A stretch of DNA of 64,000 nucleotides from Theobroma cacao (Eukaryota; Streptophyta; Magnoliopsida; Malvales; Malvaceae): the NCBI RefSeq assembly GCF_000208745.1, contig NC_030853.1, forward strand, positions 293,948 through 357,947. The letters run 5' to 3'. Within the stretch, counting starts at the first letter, position 1, and the number at the start of each line of letters is the position of its first letter. Below, one piece after another: positions 39,022 through 50,585 of this stretch. Below the pieces are notes generated by a model. It was not told where the DNA came from. It saw only the letters and a list, made by a program, of their open reading frames with translations, and did not search any database. The position numbers and the translations under genes are program-made.

Positions 39022-40646
39022 ACCCCTTATAACCTTTTATTTCCATTTTCCACATCTTTCTAGTGTAACCTGGAAATGGAATCGTTGAAGGAAATCCAAA
39101 AACAAAATGCAAAACTCGCATATGAGTATTTAGATTATTGATTGGTACACGACATCATCTCCTATTAAAGAGTAGAATTCGAATCCTCTTCTACTAATTT
39201 TTTTTTAAAAAAAATGCAAAACTAATCCTATAAATCTGCATGTATAAGGATCAACATTAGAAATCCTCTAGGAGAATAAGAGGTTTGGGTGTATGGGATA
39301 AATCTAGCAGGGTGGATGACCAGAAAGAGAAAGTAAGAGGTGTTTTTTGAGCATTGCAACCAGAACTAGGGGCTTTGCCTCCAAGCGCGCATATTGTTTA
39401 GTATGTAAATACAGGTTAAATTGATACCACAAGATGGACTGCTCATCCAATTGGCATTAAGAAGAATGTGAATTTCCTTTTGATCAATGTTTTATAATGT
39501 TGAAAGTGATGGACAATGATTGATGTTAAGGGCATTCAATTGCTTGCCTTTTGGTAGGACATCCATGCCCTGAAATGATAAGGTAGAAATCTTCATGGGG
39601 TGGCCTCCGCCATAGATATCAATTTCAGTATGGATCACGTTTATCTTTAGGAAATTTAAGGATATGGGTTCCGTACCTTCTTTCCCTATCAATAATATTA
39701 ACTTTATTTGTATCGAAAAATGAATTATATGATCGTATAAAATGACAGAGATTGAATAAATATATCCAAGTAAAGGTGAATTAATATCATTTGTGAACTT
39801 TTTCAATTGCTACACACTGTTTATTAATTTTCTTTTTATGTAATTCATGATTTTTAGAGTTAATGTTACAATATTTAAGGTGTTATATAAATGCATAACA
39901 ATTGGCCTTTGGGTTTCATTTTATGAAATTATATGTACCAAAAAAAATTAAAATCTAATAAAATATTGCTCAATATTGACATAATTAATGGTTTGTTACT
40001 CCAGATTAATGAAAGCTTCTGCTTTTCAAAAGAGAAAATTAACATAATTAAATACTAATGAACAAACTAAACAAATCAGAGCATTAAGTTAGACGAAACC
40101 TACATATAAAGGGACTTGAACCTAGAACCTAAAATTAGCTAGGTCTCTATTTTGCCAAGGAGGTAAAGTCTTTCGTTTTATATTTGTGAATTTTCAGAAT
40201 ATAGATTCATTTTATATTTGATTTATAGCTGAAGCTTTTTAATGAAACTATTGGCTCATCAAAAAAAAAATCACCATTTAAAGCATTATTTTCCCATTAA
40301 AATTCTGCTATCAAATCTCCTCTTGCTCTTCGTTTCAACCATATATACTTCCTTAGAGAATGTGAGGTAAGGAAAACGTTTCATCAGCTTGCCCTGCCCA
40401 CAAAGGAAACATGTTAAGTTTATTGAAAGTTTGACTCAAGTATATATAACCATCCAAGCAATAATTATGGAGTACTATTAAGATACATGATATATTGAAC
40501 CATACAAGCCTATGCTATATGATTGCCATTGAAGAAGCTAGCCAAATAGAAGGGCAAACCAAGGGAGACCATATGGTTTTTTTTTTATTTTTTGAAACAG
40601 CTCAAACGGTGATCTTTAATAATTAAGTTTGTTTTGCTGCATAGAT
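39022..40646. other. Intergenic DNA 3' of the alpha-dioxygenase pseudogene
   Basis: No gene recognised. The right part, about 39850-40525, is homologous to 48780-49290 on the other side of the pseudogene and is listed separately. Confidence 0.6.
39850..40525. repeat. Flank block A, duplicated at 48780-49290
   Basis: Shared order of landmarks with the block at 48780-49290: AACTAATGAACAAACTAAAC versus AACTAACAAACAAATTAAAC; GACTTGAACCTA versus GACTTGAATTTA; ATTCTGCTATCAA in both; TTTCAACCATA in both; GTCAGCTTGCCCTGCCCA versus ATCAGCTTGCCCTGCCCA; TATATATAACCATCCAAG in both. Block A ends with a single unit of the 85-bp sequence (about 40440-40525) that is tandemly expanded at 49.2-50.6 kb. Confidence 0.75.
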
Positions 40647-41292
40647 TCAAGAAGGAACACGAAGATAAAGAGGAACATGATTGCGAGTATTTGGAGGTGA
40701 GTCCCAAATAGAGAATGCACTGCTGGAGTTCATCCATTTCTTTGTGATTTCAGGGTAATGTCGGTCTACCACATCTTTCAAGCTCTCTGTTGTATTTACC
40801 CGTTCGAATCCCTTCTTTGTATATGTCTCCTTTGCTTGTAAAGAACATGTCTGCCTCTAGCCTCTTGTGTCAGTACCCCATCCAAACATATAGAAACACT
40901 CATTATTTTAGTTGCATAACTTTTGTGTTTGCCTAAATTTTACTATCCTTAATTCAAGCTAATGTAAGTGCAAGGTGAATTTCATGATTTGAAACAAGGA
41001 TCTTACTTCTTCACCAACCCAATTAACCTCATGGAAATGTTTTTCATTCATTTTGGGAAGATTAAGTTTTAGAATTCAAAAGTTTCTCTCTTTACCTCTA
41101 CCTTTATATTTCCAATAACTTTTCTTGAATTTGATGATGTAAATATTGCTTTGCCTAGTTGCCATGAAGAGGAATATGAAAAAGGCTGTCTCACTAATAG
41201 AAAATCCCTTAATCTTCTTCTCTGCCATGAGGCCAACTAGTAAGTCCAGCTCTTCTACATCATCATCATAAACTTCCTTAAGAGTTTGAATC

Positions 41293-41751
41293 TGTTAGGA
41301 TAGTCTTGAATTGTGATTTAATTATGAGTGTTTAATTCTAATTAAATTAGTATACTTTATTAAAATAGTCTTTAAATCTAGTTAGACTAGAATAACAATT
41401 CCTAATTATATTAGGATAAGATTCTTAATTATATTAGGATAAGGTTATTGTATTTGACACTATAAAAGGACCTTAAAGGGTTAAAGAATAATAATCACCT
41501 AGATTTAGAGAGAATGATTTAGGTGTACGTGGGATAAGGGTTGTGAGTTTGAGACTGTTCTTGTAATCTCCTGATTTTTCTCTTAGTGAATTTTTCTCTG
41601 TTGCTGTGCCCATGGACGTAAGTCATCAAAAGACCGAACCACGTAAATTCTTGTGCTCTTGTGGGTGTGCTTGATTTCTTTCTTTCTTTATTCTATTGAT
41701 TGGGTTAAATCTTGGGTAATTCTTTAGAGACAATTTCGTAATTTTTTAATA
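41293..41751 (+). repeat. Left (5') LTR of the Copia element
   Basis: Starts TGTTAGGATAG and ends TTTTAATA, where the partner LTR has TTTCAACA. It contains a TATA-like CACTATAAAA near 41458-41467 and a GAACCACGTAAATTCTTGTG segment. By eye it differs from the right LTR at about 29 of 459 positions, mostly transitions plus one single-base gap. Confidence 0.93.
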
Positions 41752-41797
41752 AACTGGTATCAAAGCTTCAAAGTCTTGAGTCAATCTGAATCTCGCT

Positions 41798-44542
41798 ATG
41801 AAAACTTCGTCGACCAAGTATAAGATTGAAAAGTTTAATGGAAGAAACAATTTTAGCCTGTGGCGTGTTAAGATGCGCGCATTGCTAGTGCAACAAGAAC
41901 TGTTGAAAGCATTGAAGGGAAAATAACATCTTCCCTCGAATTTATCTGATGGTGAGAAAGATGACCTCATAAAAAAAGCACATAGTGCTATTCTCTTAGC
42001 TTTGTCTGATGAGGTGCTAAGAAAAGTCACGGATGAAGAATCTGCTGCTGCAGTGTGGCTTAAACTCGAAAGTATTTATATGACCAAATCCCTAACGAAT
42101 CGGCTTTATATGAAGTAACGATTGTATACTCTCAAGATGAGTGAAAGTACGTCCGTTAATACCCACATTGATGAATTTAATAGAGTTATTCATGATATAA
42201 AGAATATCAATGTTAAAATTGAGGATGAAGACCTAGCCTTAATTCTTTTATGTTCTTTGCCTCCATCGTATGAAAACTTCGTGGATACTATATTATATGG
42301 CCGAGACATTCTCACTTTTGAATATGTAAAGGCATCTTTAAATTTCAAGGAATTGAAGAAGAAAGTTAGTGGTATCTAGAATGAAAATCAAGCAAAAGAT
42401 TTGGTTGTGAATAGAGGAAAAGATAGAGAAAAGGGTATAGACAGAAAAGGTAAATCTAAAGCAAAAGGGAAAACTTGCAGGAATTATGGTCAGAAAGGGC
42501 ACTTTCGTCAAGACTGTACCAAATTCAAGGATGATGAAAAGATTAACAAATCTGTGAATACTGCAAATGTGGTTGGAGATGACTTTGATACTTTTGAAGA
42601 AATTGATAATGTTTTTGCAATTACCAACGGGAACGTGATGGATACATGGATTTTGGATTCAGCTTGTTGCTTTCATATATGTTCTAGACGTGATTGGTTT
42701 ACAACTTATCAATTTGTTGATATGGGCATTGTACAATTAGGATATGATTTCTCTCTCTCAGTTGTTGGGATTGGCACAATTCAAATCAAGATGTTTGATG
42801 GTATGGTAAGAACACTTGATGTAAAACATGTCCCTGACATGAAAAAGAATTTGATATCCTTGAGTTTGTTAGATAAGAAGGGTTACAAATATAGTGGCCA
42901 AGATGGTGTCTTAAATGTATCTAAATGAGCCTTAACTATCATGAAAGGCAAGTTATCCGGTGACCTTTATTGTCTAGTGGGAAACACGGTCATTGAAATT
43001 GTTTCTGTGGTGTCATCCAATGATCCTGATGATGATGTGACACGTTTATGGCATATGAGATTTGGTCATATGAGCGAGAGAAGGATTAGAAAACTAAGTA
43101 AGCGTAGTTTGCTGTGTGATCAAAAGAATGGAAAATTAGATTTCTGTGAGCAACATAGAGTGAAATTTAACACTACAACTCATCGAACCAATAGTACAGT
43201 AAACTATATCTATTTAGATTTGTGGGATCCTTCTCCGATGGCATCAAAAGGTGGATCATTATACATGTAGACTTTTATCGATGATTTTTCAAGAAAGGTG
43301 TGGACGTATCTTCTGAAGGCTATGAGTGAAGTGTTAACCACCTTTTTGCATTGGAAGGTATTGATCGAGAAGCAGACTAAGAAAAGGATCGAGAGCTTTC
43401 GAACAAACAAAGGTTTGGAATTTTGCAAAGGTGATGGAATTTTGCACTGTCGTCAAAACACCACATCAAAACGATATTATAGAATGGATGAAGAAAATAC
43501 TTCTGGAAAGAGCAAAATACGTGTTCTCTAATGTTGGCCTAACCAAAGTATTATAGACAAAAGCTATCAACAACGCTTGCTACTTGGTAAATCGGTCTCC
43601 ATCAACTGTAATTGAATTTAAGACTCCCAAGGAAGTTTGGTCTGGTAAGCCTGTTGATTACTCTATATTGAGAGTATTTAGTTGTTTTGTTCATACTCAT
43701 GTGAGTGATGGTAAACTTGAGTTGAGGGCGACGGAGTACATATTCCTAGGCTATGCATATGGGGTGAAGGGTTCTCCAAGTTTATGGTGAGTCAGGATGT
43801 TACCTTTGACAAGTCTGCATTACTTCATGGGATAAAGTCTAGAATTGCAAACACATCAGATTAGAAAGTTGGCAAGCAGGTGGAGCTTGAAATCAATGCT
43901 CTTGTGAAAGTACGGGATGATAGTGAAATCCATAATAAACTGCAAGAGGTGCAAGAATTGGTATCTCAACGAAGCATTACTCGTATCGATGGTGATTTTG
44001 ATTCTTATGTTTTATCTATTGAAGTAGAGATTGTTGAGTCTTACTTTTATCATGAGGAAATTACATATGCCGAGTCTTCTAAAGAAATTGAGTCTCTACA
44101 TTGGGATCAAACATGGGAGCTTGTGAAAACACCTAAAGGTACTATTGAAGTTGGCTTAATGTGTGAAGGAGGTGCAAACATTAGTCGTAATGTGGTTGGC
44201 TTCTCCAAATCAAATTTTGCTAGTGATCTAGATCGTAAAAGATCTCGAATGGGGTATGTGTTCACTCTCTCAGGGTCTGCAATCAGTTGGAAAACAATTC
44301 TTCAATCAACTGTTGCTTTGTCTACAACTGAAACTGAATATATAGCTGTGACCGAGGCAGTGAATGAGGCTTTGTGGTTTCGAGGCTTGGTTAGTGATCT
44401 TTGTTTTGGACAAGAATCTAGATGTGACATTGTAGTAAAGAAAATAGCTACAGATGAAAATCCGACAGATATGCTAACTAAGTCAGTTTCTGGGATAAAT
44501 TTCAAGCATTGCTTGGACTTGATTGGTGTTCGTAGTGCTTGA
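41798..44542 (+). pseudogene. Copia gag-pol remnant, reverse transcriptase deleted
   Basis: Gag starts at 41798 (MKTSSTKYKIEKFNG) and resembles Tnt1/Tork-type gag (UBN2 family). In-frame stops occur after residue 42 and again at 42118. The zinc knuckle reads CRNYGQKGHFRQDC, with Tyr (42485-42487) in place of the second Cys. The protease motif WILDSACCFH has Ala where the family has Gly (DSG). A pre-integrase His/Cys region (LWHMRFGHMS, LDFCEQH) and the start of the integrase core (FIDDFSRKVWTYLL) follow, with stops. Near 44140-44160, the opening of the RT domain (TWELVKTPKG) jumps straight to RNase H (SRMGYVFTLSGSAISWK, STVALSTTETEYIA). A further gap precedes DENPTDMLTK. Most of RT and part of RNase H are therefore absent. 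Confidence 0.88.
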
Positions 44543-44623
44543 GGCCCTTTGGGGCAGTGGCGATGTCGACAGAGATTGGTTCGTAAGGTGGAGCTTGGTG
44601 AATTCAAGCCTAAGGTGGAGATT

Positions 44624-45081
44624 TGTTAGGATAGTTTTGAATTGTTATTTAATTAGGATTGTTTAATTCTAATTAAATTAGTATACTTTATTAAAATAGT
44701 TTTTAAATCTAGTTAGACTAGAGTAACAATTCCTAATTATATTAGGATAAGATTCATAATTATATTAGGATAAGGTTATTGTATTTGGCACTATAAAATG
44801 ACCCTAAGGGGTTAAAGAATAATAATCACCTAGATTTAGAGAGAGTGATTTAGGTGTACGTGGGATAAGGGTTGTAGTTTGAGATTGTTTTTGTAATCTC
44901 CTGATTTTTCTCTTAATGGATTTTTCTCTATTGCTGTGCCCGTGGACGTAAGTCATTAAAAGACCGAACCACGTAAATTCTTGTGTTCTTGTGGGTGTGC
45001 TTGATTTCTTTCTTTCTTTATTCTATTGATTGGGTTAGATATTGAGCAATTCTTTAGAGACAATTCTGTAATTTTTCAACA
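44624..45081 (+). repeat. Right (3') LTR of the Copia element
   Basis: It runs from TGTTAGGATAG to TTTTTCAACA and is followed by the target-site copy GAATC. Length is 458 bp, one base less than the left LTR. Confidence 0.95.
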
Positions 45082-48060
45082 GAATCTCTTTCTTATTATC
45101 TGTTAAGTCTTCCCATTTAGAAATTGGTATTAAGAATAAAGCCCTTCGGACTTGATTGTACCTAGCAACCTTTCTCTCTCTGTCCCTGTAAACTGCATGA
45201 CTAAAACACAAATGAATTAACTTCACATCACTTCTTGTTCAAACCACATGAATCAAGTTCGTAGATAGCAGTTACTTTCAAGTGCCGCCATGTCCACACG
45301 ATCAGGCCTATCTTTGGCATCAACATCTTGTGCTATAAGGTCCCGCAGCCACAATGGGTAGTTCCAAAGCTTTAGTTGGCCACAAGCTTGGTGCCCCATT
45401 GAAACCATTTGTCTTGTGAATCCAATTTCTGACAAATTCTTTTCTCCTTCCTGGCCTATCAGATTAGCCATTGGAATTCTGCATTTAAAAATTACAAGAA
45501 ACAAAATTAAGTAAAATATGTATTATCCGATATCTAAAAACTAAAACATCAAGGTACTGTTATTTATGTGTCTTTTTTGCTTCGCACGTGCTCTAGCTAT
45601 ATTTCTATTAGGTTAATTACATGAAAATGAGGTGCATAGCTCATGTAAAAATGGACAAAAGTATACATATCTTTTGTAGGCATACTTCCCTGTTAGTGGT
45701 GGAGATTTGTTGGGTCCTGGTGCAGCTTTGGTGTCCCTAAGGTAAAGGTAATCAGGTAGCAGCGAGTGCATTCGGTAGACGCTAACGAACTCTTCAGTCA
45801 ATGAATATGGGACCCCATGATTATCAGGCTTCTTTAGACCAACGACACCTCCTAAGATGGCTCCCCCAACATGACCAAATTTGTCCTTGAATTTCTTTCC
45901 CAATAGTCCATACCTATAGATGATGAGGTAATTGTCAGAGTGATACTCAGTAGTTTTACATGGAAATCTCAAAATTTTCAGCATTTTAATTCAGGCTAGT
46001 AGTGCATCAATTTAAATGGTTCTCTTTGATCAAATTTGAGCTATGTTACCAGTTAGTGCGCATTCCTGCAAGCAAGATATCAGTTTTCAGGAGTTCCACA
46101 GTCCAATCAATGGTTTGGATCTTTGCAATTACAGCAGAAGTTGCCAGCCTTCCAATGTGGTGTAAATGTTCATCATCGAAACCGGGATGTTCCCTCTAAA
46201 ACAATTAAGAGCTGTCATATATATATATATATATTTAGATCAATAAATCAAGCAACCGAATTAAGGATGTCCAATGAATACTTTGATGGCATCACAAACT
46301 GCATTGTGCCCTTTAATGAAGAGAGCCTGCAGTGTGGAGACACCAGCCCAACTGTTTCGAACATCTCCTGACAATGCAATTCCATCTTGGTCATGAAGAA
46401 GAAGCCCATCTTCAGAGATCTTGAGCTTCCCATCCTTGAAAGTCCTTAGTTTACGCAACCTTTCCACATTGGCACCATATATAACACTTCCATCCCTAGA
46501 AGGTCACGAATCATACATCTATGAATACATGCTATAAATAGTACAAGTAAAATCAACAATTTTCAGAAAAAATAATATTTAGTCGTAATCTATGTTTGCC
46601 AAGTTAAATAATTCTGCGGTCAAAATGATGAACTTACCATGTTCTTAAGAGCATGAACATAACCATTTTAAGCATAATTTAGTTCATCCTATTTGTAATT
46701 CTTACCACCAAGGCGTACGAATATTGTTTGCCCCATTTTTGATCTCATAAAAGCCAGTGGGAAACACCTTTGTCTTGTAAAACTTGAAAGAAGTTAGGGG
46801 ACATTTAGCAGCAACAGCTTTAGGCGCAATTAATTCAATCTGCAATGATTTTGTCCAAAGATATTAACCATGCATTATGGTAACGACCCCATCAGTTAAT
46901 TATATTTTGATTTAAAAGCAAGTAATCAAACATTTGGCAGAAAGAAAATATTATTTTGACCTGGCTGGTATTCTCCAAGTGGTCTACCCAGTCATGAATC
47001 ATGAACTGAATCCAGGAGGCTGCTATCATGTTGAACTGCTTTCCAGTATCTTCTTATTTTCTTCGTGCTAGGAGTTTTGTAGCAACAACCATTGGATCTG
47101 GTCTCATTAACTGCACAAGTTTTAGGTACTTTCTTTTAAAGTGTTTAAGGTGCAATTGAACATATAAGTACCCATTAAAAGCGTGGAGCTTAATATGTGG
47201 AAGGCATTAGAAACCAAATTTGAATTTTAGTGCATCACAAAAGGGACTCAAACCTTGAGTTTGATTAATTCCTTGTCTCAAATTGGTTATTTAGACAAAA
47301 AATATTTGATGTTGAATAGATCTTGCTGGTCACGTGATATATATATTTGGCTCTTGCAGCAGCTATTTCCTTGGAAACGTCAAGAACGTTTTTTGGTATG
47401 AAAGTGAGAGCTGTTTTTAATTCGTTGTATGCAGAAAATGAAAAAAGAAAGGAAAGATTTTGGTAAAGTTTGTTGCTTTGCGTCAAGAAGTTGGATGGAT
47501 TCCATACAATACCTTATGTTTATGATCAACAGGAAGCATGTTCCTGCCGAAGAAGCTACCTTGGCTGCCTGCTCCTTCATTGAAGGGATCATTGAATCTT
47601 CCATCACTTGTTCTGTATGGATAGTTTCCAGGATTAAACCGTACTCCTGATGGAGATTGTGCAACATTCAACAAGTTGTATTCCTGGTGAAGGTGTCGCC
47701 GAGCAGCCAGATGAATCAAACCTAAGATGACTGGTAATCGATGCCGTATGCCCAGATTATCTTTAGAGTGCACAATCTGCTCGAAACACACACGCATAAA
47801 CAGGAAAAAGTTATCGTCAAAAGCTTAAAAATTAAGCTCTCTTAATCATCAGAGATAATTAAATTTAACAATAAAATGTTTAATTCAATAAAAATTGAAT
47901 CTCATATATTTTTTATTAAAAAGAAAAAAAATTATTCAAACTTTACAAAAAAAAAGAAAACATTCATGACAGTCATCTTCGAAACAACTTCATGAAAATC
48001 TCTATGAATCAAGCAATGCAATAACCAATTCAAAAGGGTATTCCTCAAGAATTCCAACAT

Positions 48061-49240
48061 GTTTTTTTTGGTAATTTTTTCCTTTTACAAACTTAATTGA
48101 TATATTTGTATGCCTATTTACATTTGTGTAAAAGCAAAATTAATATTGATATAAGTGACATAAATAAGTAAACAAATAGGCAGACTTGCGTCATAGTTTC
48201 CTTTATGCAGCATGTTTTGTTTGATGTCTGCAACAAAATCGTGCCCAAGATTCTTACGCTGAAAGGAGATGTGGGGCATAAGTGCTTTCTTTGGTGGGAC
48301 ATTGGCTGCCCTGGATAAGCACCAAAATTGATAAGGTAGAATTGCTATTAGTTTTGTATTCAAGTATTTGATTCATTATTTAGTGAATAATTTTCTACTT
48401 CAAAAGTGAAGTTTGAATTTTTTTTTTAATTATAAAAAAAATTGCTATATGTATCATATTATATGACTTATAATTAGATTATGATAGCTATGCAACTCTA
48501 CTTTCATTAGTACTAAAGCACTTTCTTTTGCCAGCAAATTTATAAAAGAGATAATTTACAAAAATATAAATTACACACAATCTTTCTACTTTACCTTCAA
48601 ATTAATTGAAGGTGAATATCTCCTTTCCCAATCTAAACATACATATCTGTGAGACAATCTCCAGGTGTAAAAGCAACAAGCTCATTTTGTTCAGTATTTT
48701 TGTGCTTAGCTAACAATAGTGTGCATATATACTCAAAGCAAATTCCAAATATGTCAATATCTCTTGCAGGATGCTTCATTCATTCATGCATGAATTGGGC
48801 ATTGGGGGGTTCTTTTTTTTTCCTTACGAGATTACATGTACAAATAAAAATTATAATATAATGAAGCATTACTCAATATATGATACGATTATCACATTCA
48901 AGAAGAAACTAACAAACAAATTAAACAAAACAACATAAATTTGGATGAAATCTATACATGATGAGACTTGAATTTAAGATCTAAAAGTAACAGGGCCTTC
49001 TATCAACAAATCTAAAAGATATATTTGCCATTCAGAGCAGTGTTAATCTGCCCATTGAAATTCTGCTATCAATGGTCCAATTGCTCTTTGTTTCAACCAT
49101 AGTCCTTAGAGAAGGCGAGGTAAAGAAAACTTCTTGATTTCGAGCTTCGTCAGCTTGCCCTGCCCATATAGAAAACAAGCGTGGGACTTGATAGGAAACC
49201 CCCAGCTGCTAAGTTTGCTTAATGTTAGAATTTAATATAT
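48061..49240. other. Upstream side of the alpha-dioxygenase pseudogene
   Basis: A minus-strand frame at 48118-48363 (81 codons) has a fairly coding-like middle (RAANVPPKKALMPHISFQRK) but no family that I recognise. It may be a fragment of another gene or chance, so I do not call it. From 48780 the DNA matches the 3' flank block at 39850-40525. Confidence 0.5.
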
Positions 49241-49290
49241 ATATATATATATAACCATCCAAGTAATAATTATCGAGCACTATATATTTG
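48780..49290. repeat. Flank block B, duplicate of 39850-40525
   Basis: It has the same order of landmarks as block A over about 500 bp, including ATTCTGCTATCAA, TTTCAACCATA, CAGCTTGCCCTGCCCA and TATATATAACCATCCAAG. Block A lies 3' of the pseudogene, whereas block B lies 5' of it, so it is in the position expected for the 3' flank of a further copy to the right. Confidence 0.75.
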
Positions 49291-49781
49291 GTTAGAAATC
49301 ATTATGAAGCACTATTTATGCACGTGTATTAAATTGTTTAAATTTATTAAACTTAAAATCGTGTATATATAACTATTCAAGCAATAATTATGAAGTATTG
49401 TTTAGACACATTCATTAAATCTTACAAACTTATCAAATTTGAAATCGTGTATATATAACTACTCAAGCGATCATTATCAAGTACTATTTTGCACATGCAT
49501 TAAATTGTACAAACTTGTCAAACTTAAAATCGTGTATATATAACTATTCAAGCAATTATTATGAAATACTATTTGGGCACATATATTAAGCTATACAAAC
49601 TTATTAAATTTAGAATTGTACATATATAATTGTTCAAACAATCATTATGAATTACTATTTAAGCACATAAAGTAAACTGTTAAAACTTATCAAATTTGGA
49701 ATTATGCATATATAGCTATTCAAGCAATTATTATAAAATACTATTTAGACACATACATTAAACTGTACAAACCTATCAAAT

Positions 49782-49827
<46 letters not shown>

Positions 49828-49830
49828 TAN

Positions 49831-49870
<40 letters not shown>

Positions 49871-50585
49871 AACAATCATTATGAAATATTATTTACGCAC
49901 AATAAGTTGTACAAGCCTATCAAACTTCAAATCGTGTATATATAACTATTTAAGCAATTATTATAAAATGCTATTTAGATACATACATTAATTCGTATAA
50001 ATTTGTCAAATTTAGAATTATGTATATATAACTGTTCAAGCAATTATTGTGAAGTACTATTTAAACACAAACAATAAAACTGTTCAAACTTATTAAATTT
50101 GAAATTGTATATATAGCTATTCAAACAATCATTATGAAGTACTATTTAGGCACATACATTAAATAGTACAAATTTATCAATTTTGAAATCCTCTCTTTAT
50201 ATATATATAAAACTATTTAAACAATTATTATGAAATATTATTTAAGCATATGCAATAAGTTATACAACCTTATCAAACTTGACGCCATGTATATATAACT
50301 ATTTAAGTAATCATTATGAAATATTATTTAAACACATACAACTTATCAAATTTGGAATCGTTTATATAATTATTCAAACAATTATTATGAAATACTGTTT
50401 AGAACATCCAAATAAGCATTATGGATATCTGTTTAGGCACATAATGCATTGAACCATACAAGTCTATCGAAGTTGGAATCCAATGTATATAAACATCCGA
50501 GCAATCGTTATGGAATAGTATTTGGGCAGCTGATGCATTGAACCATACATGGCTACCGAAGTTGGAGTCCAGTATATATAACAGG
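49241..50585. repeat. 85-86-bp minisatellite, about 15 units
   Basis: Units begin with (A/T)ATATAACTATTCAAGCAAT and continue with TATTATGAA(G/A)TACTATTTA, then GCACATACATTAAA, TGTACAAACTTATCAAA and TTGAAATCGTGTATATA. Starts of successive units at 49371, 49457, 49542, 49628 and 49714 give periods of 86, 85, 86 and 86. The array is interrupted at about 49787-49866 by a TA run with an undetermined base at 49830, then resumes to 50585. The last two units carry GCATTGAACCATACA, as in the lone unit at 40440-40525. Confidence 0.9.

Larger units (their letters stand above)
41293..45081 (+). mobile_element. Defective Ty1/Copia LTR retrotransposon inserted in the pseudogene
   Basis: The element is 3789 bp long with two LTRs (41293-41751 and 44624-45081). 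A 5-bp target duplication GAATC flanks it (41288-41292 and 45082-45086). The primer-binding site TGGTATCAAAGC (41755-41766) differs by one base from the usual complement of initiator tRNA-Met, and the polypurine tract AAGGTGGAGATT (44612-44623) abuts the right LTR. It runs opposite to the host pseudogene. The gag, protease and integrase regions are present but broken. The reverse transcriptase is almost wholly missing, so the copy could only have moved with help from another element or lost these parts after insertion. Confidence 0.95.
40647..48060 (-). pseudogene. Alpha-dioxygenase pseudogene (tandem copy of DOX1), split by a Copia element
   Basis: All ten exons of the intact neighbour can be located: 48060-47947, 47779-47513, 47110-46961, 46839-46706, 46495-46282, 46195-46050, 45913-45686, 45478-45276, 45192-45087 plus 41292-41155 (exon 9, split), and 40864-40647. 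Exons 2 to 9 have exactly the same lengths as in DOX1, and exon 9 adds up to 244 nt once one target-site copy is counted. The heme and catalytic motifs (MIHDWVDHLE, SVYRMH) remain. It is disabled by a TAA in exon 3 (the Tyr codon of the RRQYKD block), the 3.8-kb insertion in exon 9, and an 8-bp deletion in exon 10. The exon 9 donor is GC instead of GT, and the exon 10 acceptor region has lost its CAG. Most of the protein reads cleanly apart from these breaks, so the loss looks fairly recent. Confidence 0.93.

Noticed and set aside
40105..40165. GACTTGAACCTAG box resembling the T-loop of a tRNA
   Set aside because: Only one short box. The same segment is part of the duplicated flank block and does not fold into a tRNA.
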